Source of the DNA: Polaromonas sp.
Lineage (GTDB): Bacteria; Pseudomonadota; Gammaproteobacteria; Burkholderiales; Burkholderiaceae_C
Assembly (NCBI GenBank): GCA_025362315.1
Contig: JANYGP010000097.1
Location: 1-35,843 of the forward strand
DNA: 35,843 nt
Reading direction: 5' to 3'
Shown piece after piece: positions 7,682-15,309 of this stretch; position 1 is the first letter of the stretch, and every line of letters begins with the position of its first letter. The translations under genes and the position numbers were made by a program. Below the pieces are notes generated by a model that was given only the letters and a program-made list of their open reading frames with translations, searched no databases and was not told the origin of the DNA.

Positions 7682-8965
7682 TTGAAAAATAGCTTCACCG
7701 CGCAGTGGAAATCACGGCTCCCGTTACTGCATTGGGCTTCGTCTCCACTTGATCCTATTTTGCATCCGTCCATGTGGCGGCTGCGACTGCTTGGGCTGGG
7801 TACGATGCTCGGGCAACCGCTTTTTGGCTGGATTTGGACCAGTATTTATCGTCAGCCATATGAAAGCATCTGGATGCGTTGCCTGATGGGTGCACTGGCT
7901 GGCGTGCTGATGCTCCCCCTGATCAACAAAAATTTGTCGGCGATCAAAACGCAGGCCTTTTTCAGCGTCATTGCCTGGATTGAATTTCCGTTTTTTTTCA
8001 GCTGGATGTATCTGCAAAACGGCGGCAACCCGGTGTGGGTGGCATCTGTATGTTCAATGATATTGATTTACTACCACCTGACTGACTGGCGGATTGCCAC
8101 TGCAGGCGTCCTGACCGGGGCCATGACCGCATGGATGGCGTCTTCCTGGCTGGCTGATCCCGTCCTTATCAACAGTACAGAGCATGCAACAAATGCCGTG
8201 GTCATTGCGTTCAGTTGGGGCTGTGCCCTGCTCCTGGGTTTGTCTTCTGCGGATTTAAGGCGTGAGCACTTGTCCAGTACTCTGGCAACCATAGGAATCA
8301 TGGCCCACGAACTTCGCACGCCGCTGTCGACTGCAGCACTGCTGGGCGATGCCATACAAATGGAGGTCAGGCGTCATACCGACAACGCAGGAGCGCCGCA
8401 CATCGAAAAGTTGGCAATAAAACTTCACACGCTGGTTCGACACATGAATCATCAAATCGACACCCAGATAGCCAATGCAAAATTACGGGATTTACCTCGC
8501 CATGCCGTGCTGGTGTCAGCAGGCAAACTGGTCAGCGATGTTGTTGCCAATTACCCATATCCTGCGAGTCGCCAGCGTTTGTGCGTCAGGGTGCTGATTC
8601 ATGATGACTTTGCTTTCCGATCGTCCTCGGAACAATTTTCTCAGGTGCTGGACAATCTGATAAAAAACGCCTTTTATTCGCTAATGGCTGCAGATTCACG
8701 TTACCCGGTGGGTGCCTTGCGCATTGAAATCAGCAAATCAGGTCGCGTTGGCAAAATTCTTGTACAGGACGAAGGCATGGGCATTGATCCGGCCATGCTG
8801 CAGCAAATTTTCAAGCCTTTTTTCTCAAGCAACCGGGGTACAGGGCACGGCTTGGGTCTGGCTTTTTGCCAGCGGGTTGTACAAAGTGCGGGCGGCACGA
8901 TTTCTGTGAAATCCAAATATGCAGTGGGTGCTTCTTTCTCGATTGAGCTTCCGACGGCTACTTGA
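7682..8965 (+). CDS. CqsS/LqsS-type membrane sensor histidine kinase
   Basis: The 427-residue protein has about six N-terminal transmembrane helices (residues ~35-190). The first part, LLGLGTMLGQPLFGWIW...QPYESIWMRC, resembles the CqsS/LqsS sensor domain that binds alpha-hydroxyketone autoinducers. A DHp domain follows with phospho-acceptor His209 in GIMAHELRTPLS, then a HATPase domain (N box DNLIKNAFYS, G1 DEGMGID, G2 GTGHGLGLAF). No receiver domain is fused, as in LqsS and unlike Vibrio CqsS. The likely start is TTG at 7682, 11 nt after GGAG; the first in-frame ATG (7772) would cut off the family-conserved N-terminus. The response regulator follows immediately, and the synthase converges from the other side. 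Confidence 0.9.
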   Translation: MKNSFTAQWKSRLPLLHWASSPLDPILHPSMWRLRLLGLGTMLGQPLFGWIWTSIYRQPYESIWMRCLMGALAGVLMLPLINKNLSAIKTQAFFSVIAWIEFPFFFSWMYLQNGGNPVWVASVCSMILIYYHLTDWRIATAGVLTGAMTAWMASSWLADPVLINSTEHATNAVVIAFSWGCALLLGLSSADLRREHLSSTLATIGIMAHELRTPLSTAALLGDAIQMEVRRHTDNAGAPHIEKLAIKLHTLVRHMNHQIDTQIANAKLRDLPRHAVLVSAGKLVSDVVANYPYPASRQRLCVRVLIHDDFAFRSSSEQFSQVLDNLIKNAFYSLMAADSRYPVGALRIEISKSGRVGKILVQDEGMGIDPAMLQQIFKPFFSSNRGTGHGLGLAFCQRVVQSAGGTISVKSKYAVGASFSIELPTAT

Positions 8966-9012
8966 GCGGCCTGGTCCCAAGACATATTCCTTCCACCCAA
9001 CTCAAGGACAAC

Positions 9013-9999
9013 ATGTCATTTCCACTTTATCGCCGCCCCGGTGCTGTCGTTTTTCTTGACGATGACCTTGACTACCTTGAGATGCTGGCCAGAGTCATGC
9101 CGGAGCAATGGTTTGTCCAATTGATGATGCGCCCCGCCGCCTGTATTGACCATCTGCTTCAGGAAAACCCGGTCAGGGAACTTGATTTGTGGCGCCAGCA
9201 GGAAATCATCAACCGCTGGCGCGATGGCACAGCCTTGATTCCGCAAATCTTGAAGTACTGGCGTGATGATGGCGTGTCCCGCTTTAACCTGACGCAGGTG
9301 TGTGTGATGGACTATTCGATGCCCGCCATGAACGGTCTGGAAGTGCTTGATGCACTGACAAGCTGGCCAGGCTCGCGCATATTGTTAACAGGCCGGGCTG
9401 ATGAACAATTGGCAGTGTCTGCTTTCAACAGCGGGGCGATCCAGCAGTTCATCCCCAAGCAGTCAGCAGACATTCGCCAGCGCCTGACGGATGCGATTGC
9501 GAGCCTGCTTTGCAAAGCCAATTTGCGTTACGACCAGACCTGGCGCGCAAGTTTTACACCCGAGCAAACCCTGTTGCTTGACAACCCGCTTGTTGACGCT
9601 GAGCTTGAAAAATTGGTGGCCAAACAGGCCTGGGTTGAGCACGTAGTCATTGGTTCGCCGTTCGGCATAGTGGCGCTGGACAGCACCGCCCGAGCAGTGT
9701 GGCTTCAACTGGAGCCTGCCGACAGGTTGCCTGAGCTGGCCGAAATGGCAGCGTCCCAAGCTTGCGGCGCTGCCACAGTAGAGCAGGTGCGTTCGGGCCA
9801 AAAACTGATTGACCTTGAGTTGCAACTGGCCCTGGGTTCAAACCAGAAAGCCAGGCCGCGCCAGGCTTTCATACTTGGTGACGGTGCATCTCCTTTATAT
9901 GCCGCCTTGTTTGACATACACGACAAATTCTGCCCCCTGGCAACTGACAGTTATCAAAAGTTTTTGATCCGCAAGGGCAGTCGCCACTTGCAAGATTAA
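9013..9999 (+). CDS. LqsR-type response regulator
   Basis: The 328-residue protein (start ATG 9013 after AAGGA; a TTG at 8962 overlapping the kinase stop would add 17 residues) has an atypical receiver domain. The acidic triad is FLDDDLDYLEM near residue 16, the phospho-acceptor is Asp100 in VCVMDYSMPAMNG, and the conserved Thr126 (LLTG) and Lys149 (IPK) are present. About 45 extra residues lie between the acidic triad and the phospho-acceptor strand, as in LqsR-like proteins. The C-terminal half (~170-328) has no recognisable DNA-binding motif, so output may be non-canonical. Its stop TAA overlaps the stop of the synthase gene in a shared TTAA. The cognate kinase is presumably the gene just upstream. 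Confidence 0.88.
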   Translation: MSFPLYRRPGAVVFLDDDLDYLEMLARVMPEQWFVQLMMRPAACIDHLLQENPVRELDLWRQQEIINRWRDGTALIPQILKYWRDDGVSRFNLTQVCVMDYSMPAMNGLEVLDALTSWPGSRILLTGRADEQLAVSAFNSGAIQQFIPKQSADIRQRLTDAIASLLCKANLRYDQTWRASFTPEQTLLLDNPLVDAELEKLVAKQAWVEHVVIGSPFGIVALDSTARAVWLQLEPADRLPELAEMAASQACGAATVEQVRSGQKLIDLELQLALGSNQKARPRQAFILGDGASPLYAALFDIHDKFCPLATDSYQKFLIRKGSRHLQD

Positions 10000-11243
10000 G
10001 TCTGCAGAGCACGGGCGCGTCTGGCGATTGGCCAATCCCATGGCTTGACGACAGGCGCAATTTCGCGGGCCACCACCTCGATTTGATCCAGCTCCGTATC
10101 AGTCAAACCTGCATTCAGCGTCAGTCTGACCATGGCCCGATTCCGGCTGGTAGCTGGCGCACAGAATATGGCGCCAAAGATCTGCCGCTCTTCCAGCCGG
10201 TCCCGCAGCGCCATGGTGTCTGACTCAGCCCCCGCTTCCAGAGAAATGATCTGCTGGCTGCCTTGATGAATTGGATAGCCCAGGTCCGGCAAACTGGATC
10301 GCAACCGCTGTGTATTCAGATGCAGGCGCTCGCGCGCCTCATCACTTGACATGATCACGTCCAGCGTTGCAGCAAGCCCCGCAATTTCATGCGGTAACAG
10401 GCATGAGCTGAAGATGTTGGGGTAGCTGTGGTGCAACACGTAATACCGCAGCTCCGCAGGCACGGTGAAAAAGCCTGCACGCCCGGCAAATGCCTTGGCC
10501 AGACTGGCTGTGATGAAGTGCACACGATCCACCAGTCCCAGCTCTGCACACAAGCCTGCGCCGCGCGGGCCATGCGTTCCCAAAGAATGCGATTCATCGA
10601 CCAATATGGTGCAGCCATGCTTTTCGGCAACTTCCACCATCTCAACCAGCGGACACAGGGCACCAGTGGTGCTGTACACCGAATCCACCACAACGATTCC
10701 AGGTCCGTGGCGCGCAATCATTCGCGACAGGTGCGCCGGATCATTGTGACGAAATGGGACCGCAGGAGCCTTGGCAGCGCGCACGCCTTCCCAAAGCGAT
10801 GTGTGGGCCAGCGTATCCAGATAAACCGGTGTGTCTTCATCGGCAATCGCCTGCAGCAGCCCAACGTTGGCTGCGTAACCTGACTGGCAGATAAACCCGT
10901 CTTCTTTTCCGATCCAGTGGGCCATGGCTGTCTCAAGATGTCGGGATGGATGACCATTGAGCAAAAATGCACCAGACTGAATCACACTGTCGTTGTTGCA
11001 TCGCAAATTGGTGATTTGTGAACCAACAATTGTGGGGTGTCCCGATATGTTCAGGTAATCGTTGCCATCCAGACGAATGGAATCAGGTCCGGGAGGACGC
11101 CCATGCAAGATGCATTTGCCGCCCCACTCTTTGTTCCAGTGTGGTGTGAACTGCTCTTCGAGACGTCGACGCAAATGGGGCAACAGCGCTGGTTCCCGAA
11201 AGGCTGACACCGGCATGTTGGCATTGCGTTCAAGTACTTGCAT
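9996..11243 (-). CDS. Alpha-hydroxyketone autoinducer synthase (CqsA/LqsA/JqsA family)
   Basis: A PLP-dependent acyl-CoA transferase of the alpha-oxoamine synthase fold that condenses an acyl-CoA with an amino-acid-derived substrate to make a CAI-1/LAI-1-like signal. The 415-residue protein is set apart from AONS/KBL/ALAS enzymes by CqsA-type stretches: ICQSGYAANVGLLQ (118-131), DTPVYLD, SLWEG, VPFRHND, VVDSVYSTTG (185-194), VDESHSLGTHGP (215-226) and ITASLAKAFAGRAGF. Lys250 should carry PLP and Asp216 should bind the ring nitrogen. ATG 11243 is preceded by GGAG at 8 nt; longer upstream starts would run through the promoter. The gene converges on the response regulator, and a lux-box-like palindrome lies upstream. 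The acyl chain length of its product is not readable. Confidence 0.93.
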   Translation of the reverse strand: MQVLERNANMPVSAFREPALLPHLRRRLEEQFTPHWNKEWGGKCILHGRPPGPDSIRLDGNDYLNISGHPTIVGSQITNLRCNNDSVIQSGAFLLNGHPSRHLETAMAHWIGKEDGFICQSGYAANVGLLQAIADEDTPVYLDTLAHTSLWEGVRAAKAPAVPFRHNDPAHLSRMIARHGPGIVVVDSVYSTTGALCPLVEMVEVAEKHGCTILVDESHSLGTHGPRGAGLCAELGLVDRVHFITASLAKAFAGRAGFFTVPAELRYYVLHHSYPNIFSSCLLPHEIAGLAATLDVIMSSDEARERLHLNTQRLRSSLPDLGYPIHQGSQQIISLEAGAESDTMALRDRLEERQIFGAIFCAPATSRNRAMVRLTLNAGLTDTELDQIEVVAREIAPVVKPWDWPIARRARALQT

Positions 11244-11286
11244 GAATGACTCCAGAAAATGTAAGGAATCACCATTGAAAGCGCAT

Positions 11287-11292
11287 GGATAC
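11287..11292 (-). promoter_or_regulatory. Possible -10 element of the autoinducer synthase promoter
   Basis: On the minus strand TGTATC lies about 29 bp from the centre of the palindrome 11308-11329. This would place the palindrome near -40, the usual position of a lux box that activates transcription. The hexamer is weak and the assignment tentative. Confidence 0.3.
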
Positions 11293-11307
11293 AAAACTTT
11301 TCGATAC

Positions 11308-11329
11308 CCCCTGTCAGATCTGACAGGGG
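11308..11329. promoter_or_regulatory. Perfect 22-bp palindrome resembling a lux box
   Basis: The arms CCCCTGTCAGA and TCTGACAGGGG are exact reverse complements with no spacer. The core CTGTCAGATCTGACAG fits the LuxR-family box layout (CTGNxxGATCxxNCAG dyad). It lies 64 bp upstream of the synthase start. There is no T-run after it on either strand, so it is not a typical terminator. A quorum-sensing-type LuxR gene lies in the same cluster. Confidence 0.7.
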
Positions 11330-11421
11330 TCGCAAGCAAAAACCCGTTTTTATGAGGATTGTGTTCACTATCGGGTTACAGAAAGCGCGAGTAAAGTGTT
11401 GTGTTTTCGCCTGTTTTGTAA

Positions 11422-11712
11422 CTAGATATTTTTTAGACTTTGATCAGTGTGCTGCTTGCAGCCGTAAAAAGATGCAAAATCTGCCCCGTTGCTTTTTACA
11501 TCAGTAAATACACTGGCCAGTACACCCTGACCCAACTTGCCGCGGGCAAATTTCTTGTCTGAGTCAAAAACTCTTGCGTAGCCAAAGGCATACTGCTTTT
11601 TCAACAGGCACGGCCCGATTTGCGCACCTGGTTGCAAAGTGTCGCTTTCAGGCTCAATCCTCTTATAGTCAGGCTTTGACTGAACATCAATGCAAACAGC
11701 GGGAATATCCAT
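11422..11712 (-). CDS. Possible small protein of unknown function
   Basis: A minus-strand frame with protein-like composition (GPCLLKKQYAFGYARVF, then FARGKLGQGVLASVFTDV) ends at 11422. The only ATG giving a sensible size is at 11712, where its start codon overlaps the PPK2 start (shared CATG), with no good ribosome-binding site; longer versions would run inside the PPK2 gene. It could be a remnant whose 5' end was lost. I do not recognise the family. It occupies most of the gap between the synthase promoter and PPK2. Confidence 0.25.
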   Translation of the reverse strand: MDIPAVCIDVQSKPDYKRIEPESDTLQPGAQIGPCLLKKQYAFGYARVFDSDKKFARGKLGQGVLASVFTDVKSNGADFASFYGCKQHTDQSLKNI

Positions 11713-12523
11713 GTCCAAAATATCTGATTGGCAACTGACCTTGGCAAAAGCGCGAGCGCTAAAAGACTTTGACCCGGCTGCCAAACCGTTTTCAGGTGGG
11801 GATAAAAAAACCGACACTGCAGCCACTGAGGTGCTGGCCATCGAGCTGGACGGTTTGCAAAACCTGTTTTACGCGGACAAACGTTTTAAGTTGCTGGTGA
11901 TCCTGCAAGGCACCGACACCTCAGGCAAAGACGGAACAGTGCGCGGCGTGTTTAATCGCATGAGCCCGCTGGGCGTGCACACGGTGGGCTGGAAGGCACC
12001 GACCGAGGACGAACGCGCGCATGACTACCTGTGGCGCATTCACCAAAAAATGCCTGGCAACGGCGAGATCATGATTTTCAACCGCAGCCACTACGAAGAC
12101 GTGCTGGTGCCGCCCGTCAATGGGTGGATCACAGCCAAACAAACCGAGCAGCGGTATGCACAAATCAATGACTTTGAACACATGCTGACGGACAACGGCA
12201 CCATTATTTTGAAGTTCATGCTGCACATCAGCTTTGAAGAGCAAGGCGAGCGTCTGCAAGAACGCATTGACGATGAAACCAAGCACTGGAAGTTCGCGCA
12301 AGGCGATATTGACGTGCGCAAGCAGTGGAAGCTGTACCAAAAAGCCTATGAGGCACTGCTGAATGCCACCAGCACGCCATGGGCACCCTGGACAGTTGTT
12401 CCAGCCAATTCCAAATCACACCGCAACCTGATGATTGCGACGCTGCTGAGGGATGCCCTGCTCAAGCTCAAGCTGCGCTTTCCGCCAGGTGATCCAGCCC
12501 TGAAAGGCATCAAAATCGAGTGA
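11711..12523 (+). CDS. Polyphosphate kinase 2 family (polyphosphate:nucleotide phosphotransferase)
   Basis: The 270-residue protein has the PPK2 P-loop variant LQGTDTSGKDGTVRGVF (Gly67-Lys73), the lid/KAPTEDERAHDYLWR region and the Walker B segment IMIFNRSHYEDVLVPPV. The SGKDGTVR and NRSHYEDV combination resembles class III PPK2 enzymes, which transfer phosphate from polyphosphate to AMP and ADP, but class assignment by eye is tentative. The start could be 11690 or 11711; 11711 gives the usual N-terminus. It converges on the livF gene of the next operon and has no obvious functional link to the quorum-sensing cluster. Confidence 0.9.
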   Translation: MSKISDWQLTLAKARALKDFDPAAKPFSGGDKKTDTAATEVLAIELDGLQNLFYADKRFKLLVILQGTDTSGKDGTVRGVFNRMSPLGVHTVGWKAPTEDERAHDYLWRIHQKMPGNGEIMIFNRSHYEDVLVPPVNGWITAKQTEQRYAQINDFEHMLTDNGTIILKFMLHISFEEQGERLQERIDDETKHWKFAQGDIDVRKQWKLYQKAYEALLNATSTPWAPWTVVPANSKSHRNLMIATLLRDALLKLKLRFPPGDPALKGIKIE

Positions 12524-12639
12524 CTGCTACCCCACTGTCCAGCCTTGTAACGCTTAGCCCGCAACACTTTGAACGGGTGGTACCAGCGCACTTGCGGAGC
12601 CAGATCTGCGGCACCCTCTGGCAGAGAAAGTATGGCCTC

Positions 12640-13362
12640 TTAGTGGCCGCCACCCAGATATGCCGCCTTGACAGCAGGGTCATCGCGCAGTTTTGATGCT
12701 TCGCCATGAACGGAAATGCGGCCGTTTTCCAGCACGTAGCCGTAGTCCGCCACCTTCAGCGCTGCGGCGGCAAACTGCTCGACCAGCAGCATCGTGACGC
12801 CGCGTGATTTGAGGTCGGCAATGATGCGGAAAACTTCCTCGACCAAGATCGGCGCCAGGCCCATCGATGGCTCGTCGAGCAGCACGATTTCAGGATTCAG
12901 CATAACGGCACGCGCCATGGCCAGCATTTGCTGCTCGCCGCCAGACAGTGTGCCAGCCAGCTGGTTGCGCCGCTCTTTGAGGCGTGGGAACAAGTCCATC
13001 GCGCGCTCCAGGTCACCCGGCACGTCGCCTTTGGGGCGGCTGCCTGTCAAGCGCGGGAACGCACCCAGAATCAAATTGTCAGTCACCGTCATGGTGGCAA
13101 ACACGCGCCGGCCTTCAGGCGAGTGCGCCAGGCCTTGCTTGGCAATATCGTAAGACTCCAGACCATCGACACGTTTGCCATGCAGTGAGATTTCGCCCGA
13201 GGTCGGCTTGATCATGCCCGACACCGCCCGCATGGTGGTGGTTTTGCCAGCACCGTTAGAGCCAATCAGCGTCACAACTTTGCCCTTGGGCACTTCCATC
13301 GAGATACCGTGCAGCACCTGCACTTTGCCGTAGCCTGCTTCCAGATTCTTGATACTTAACAT
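12640..13362 (-). CDS. livF: Branched-chain amino acid type ABC transporter, ATP-binding protein LivF
   Basis: This cytoplasmic ATPase pairs with the LivG-type domain of the neighbouring fusion protein to drive import. The 240-residue protein has Walker A GSNGAGKTT (about residue 35), the ABC signature LSGGEQQMLA, Walker B IVLLDEPSMGLAP and the switch His region LLVEQ. It is the last gene of a minus-strand operon livK-livH-livMG-livF, 12 bp after the fusion gene. In the HAAT family such systems import leucine/isoleucine/valine, but relatives carry many other amino acids or small acids, so the substrate is open. Confidence 0.95.
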   Translation of the reverse strand: MLSIKNLEAGYGKVQVLHGISMEVPKGKVVTLIGSNGAGKTTTMRAVSGMIKPTSGEISLHGKRVDGLESYDIAKQGLAHSPEGRRVFATMTVTDNLILGAFPRLTGSRPKGDVPGDLERAMDLFPRLKERRNQLAGTLSGGEQQMLAMARAVMLNPEIVLLDEPSMGLAPILVEEVFRIIADLKSRGVTMLLVEQFAAAALKVADYGYVLENGRISVHGEASKLRDDPAVKAAYLGGGH

Positions 13363-13374
13363 GGTGTGTCTTTC

Positions 13375-15309
13375 TTAGGCAACAGTGCCGCCAAGGTAAG
13401 CTTCAATGACCTTCTCATCGGCCTGCACTTCCGCCGGCTTGCCCTCGGCAATTTTTTGGCCAAAGTCCAGCACGCTGACCGTGTCGCACAGCTGCATCAC
13501 CACATCCATGTGGTGCTCAATCAGAATAACAGTGATGCCGTGGTCACGAATTTTGCGAATGATGGTTACCAGTTCTTTGATGTCTGGCGCTGTCAGGCCT
13601 GCAGCTGGTTCGTCCAGCAGCAGCAGCTGCGGGTCAAGTGCCAAAGCACGCGCAATTTCCAGCAGGCGCTGCTTGCCGTACGGCAAATTACGTGCTTCTT
13701 CGTACGCCAAATCCCCCAGGCCGACAAAGTCCAGCAGCCCCAGGCCTCGTTCAGTGGCGGCCAGCTCTTCGCGGTTGTAGCGCGGCGTGTGCAGTGACAC
13801 ATCGACAAAATTGCTGGCAAAGGTGTGGTGCAAGCCGACCTGAATGTTTTGCAATGCGGTCATTTCGCCAAACAACTGCACATTTTGAAAAGTACGCGCA
13901 ATGCCGGACAACGCAATGTCCGCAGACGTGCGTCCTACCAGCGAGCGACCAGCAAACTCAAGTGTGCCGGCAGTTGGCACATAAATGCCGGTCAGCACAT
14001 TCATCATCGTGCTTTTGCCAGATCCGTTCGGGCCGATCAGGCCGTGAATGGTGCCGCGCTTGATGCGCAGGTCCACCATGTTGATGGCTTTGAGGCCGCC
14101 AAACTGCATCAATACGCCTGTGGCCACCAGCAAATCTGTGCCCTTTTCGTTGGCACCGGCATGCGCTGCTACCATAACCGCGTCCTTGCCATTGACCGTT
14201 GCGACACGCCGGTTTGCATTGCCTTTGCGCGCAAATAGACTACGTGCGAAACCCACAATGCCGTCTTGCAAGTAATACACCACAAACAGAATCATCAGAC
14301 CGAAAATACTCAATCGCCAGTCGGTGATGGACTGCAGCCAGAACGAAAACGCGGCCAGCGCAATGGAGCCGACAACCGGAATCGCCATGGCTTTGGGCGT
14401 GGTCATTTTTTTGGCAATGCCGATCACTGCACCAATGACCATCAAGCCAGCCAATGCCGAGGCAACGATGCGAAACATTTCCAGGTCGTCCAGCAGCTTG
14501 GGCAAAATCACGATGATGGCGGCACCTAGCAAAGCGCCTGACCGGGTTTTACGCCCACCCATGATGACGGCTAGCAAGAAAAGTACCGTCAATTCAAAGT
14601 TGTAGGTGTTGGGCGAAATGTATTGCTCTGAGTAGGCATACAGGCATCCCGCCAAACCAGCAAAACCGGCGCTGATAACAAACGCGTACACCTTGTAGCG
14701 GTACACCGACACACCCATGCAATCAGACGCCACCGGGCTGCCCCGCAGCGCCTCAAAAGCGCGGCCCAGTTGCGACTTCAAAATGCGGTGCGCCACGACG
14801 AGCGATATCACCATCAGCGCAAACGTCAGCCAGTAAAACTCATGCTCGCTCAGCTTGTGTCCGGCAATTGAAGGCTTGGGGATTTTGATGCCGAGTGGGC
14901 CTTCGGTCAAAAAAGTCATTTCGTTGATCAAAATCTGGATGATGGTGCCAAAAGCCAATGTCACCATGGCAAGGTACGGGCCCGTGACGCGCAGCGCAGG
15001 CAAGGCCAGCAGCGCGCCAAAGCCCGCCGTCACCACAATGCTGCTGGGGATGATGAGCCACAGCGGCGCGCCGAGCTTGAAAAACAGCACACCTGCTGTG
15101 TATGAGCCCACGCCAAACAGGCCAGCGTGCCCCAGCGACACCTGCCCGGTGTAACCCACCACAATGTCCAGCCCGTACAGCAAAATCGCGTAAATCATGA
15201 TCGTGCCGATCATGTGGATGTAATAAGCGTTGCTGGTCAGCAGCGGCGCCGCTGCCAGCAGGGCCAATCCCAGCACAGCTGCAATGAGAGTCTTGCGGTC
15301 CATCGTCAA
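13375..15309 (-). CDS. Fused LivM permease - LivG ATP-binding protein
   Basis: The single 644-residue frame joins two subunits that are separate in the reference operon. Residues ~1-350 are a LivM-type inner-membrane permease with multiple hydrophobic helices and the conserved GYTGQVSLGHAGLFGVGSY loop. A 40-residue hydrophilic linker follows. Residues ~395-644 are a LivG-type ATPase with Walker A GPNGSGKST (~424), ARTFQNVQLF, signature LPYGKQRLLEIARAL and Walker B LLLLDEPAAGL. Extra hydrophobic segments at ~310-350, beyond the usual LivM C-terminus, bridge the two parts. It overlaps livH by 4 nt (ATGA). LivM-LivG fusions are known in Burkholderiales-like genomes. Confidence 0.94.
   Translation of the reverse strand: MTMDRKTLIAAVLGLALLAAAPLLTSNAYYIHMIGTIMIYAILLYGLDIVVGYTGQVSLGHAGLFGVGSYTAGVLFFKLGAPLWLIIPSSIVVTAGFGALLALPALRVTGPYLAMVTLAFGTIIQILINEMTFLTEGPLGIKIPKPSIAGHKLSEHEFYWLTFALMVISLVVAHRILKSQLGRAFEALRGSPVASDCMGVSVYRYKVYAFVISAGFAGLAGCLYAYSEQYISPNTYNFELTVLFLLAVIMGGRKTRSGALLGAAIIVILPKLLDDLEMFRIVASALAGLMVIGAVIGIAKKMTTPKAMAIPVVGSIALAAFSFWLQSITDWRLSIFGLMILFVVYYLQDGIVGFARSLFARKGNANRRVATVNGKDAVMVAAHAGANEKGTDLLVATGVLMQFGGLKAINMVDLRIKRGTIHGLIGPNGSGKSTMMNVLTGIYVPTAGTLEFAGRSLVGRTSADIALSGIARTFQNVQLFGEMTALQNIQVGLHHTFASNFVDVSLHTPRYNREELAATERGLGLLDFVGLGDLAYEEARNLPYGKQRLLEIARALALDPQLLLLDEPAAGLTAPDIKELVTIIRKIRDHGITVILIEHHMDVVMQLCDTVSVLDFGQKIAEGKPAEVQADEKVIEAYLGGTVA

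Noticed and set aside
9996..11243. 8-amino-7-oxononanoate synthase (biotin synthesis)
   Set aside because: Same fold, but the CqsA-specific stretches (SLWEG, VPFRHND, DSVYSTTG, SLAKAFAGRAGF) and the kinase/regulator neighbours point to autoinducer synthesis.
11308..11329. Rho-independent terminator of the synthase or of PPK2 antisense
   Set aside because: It lies upstream of the synthase start, has no loop and no T-run on either strand; an operator is more likely.
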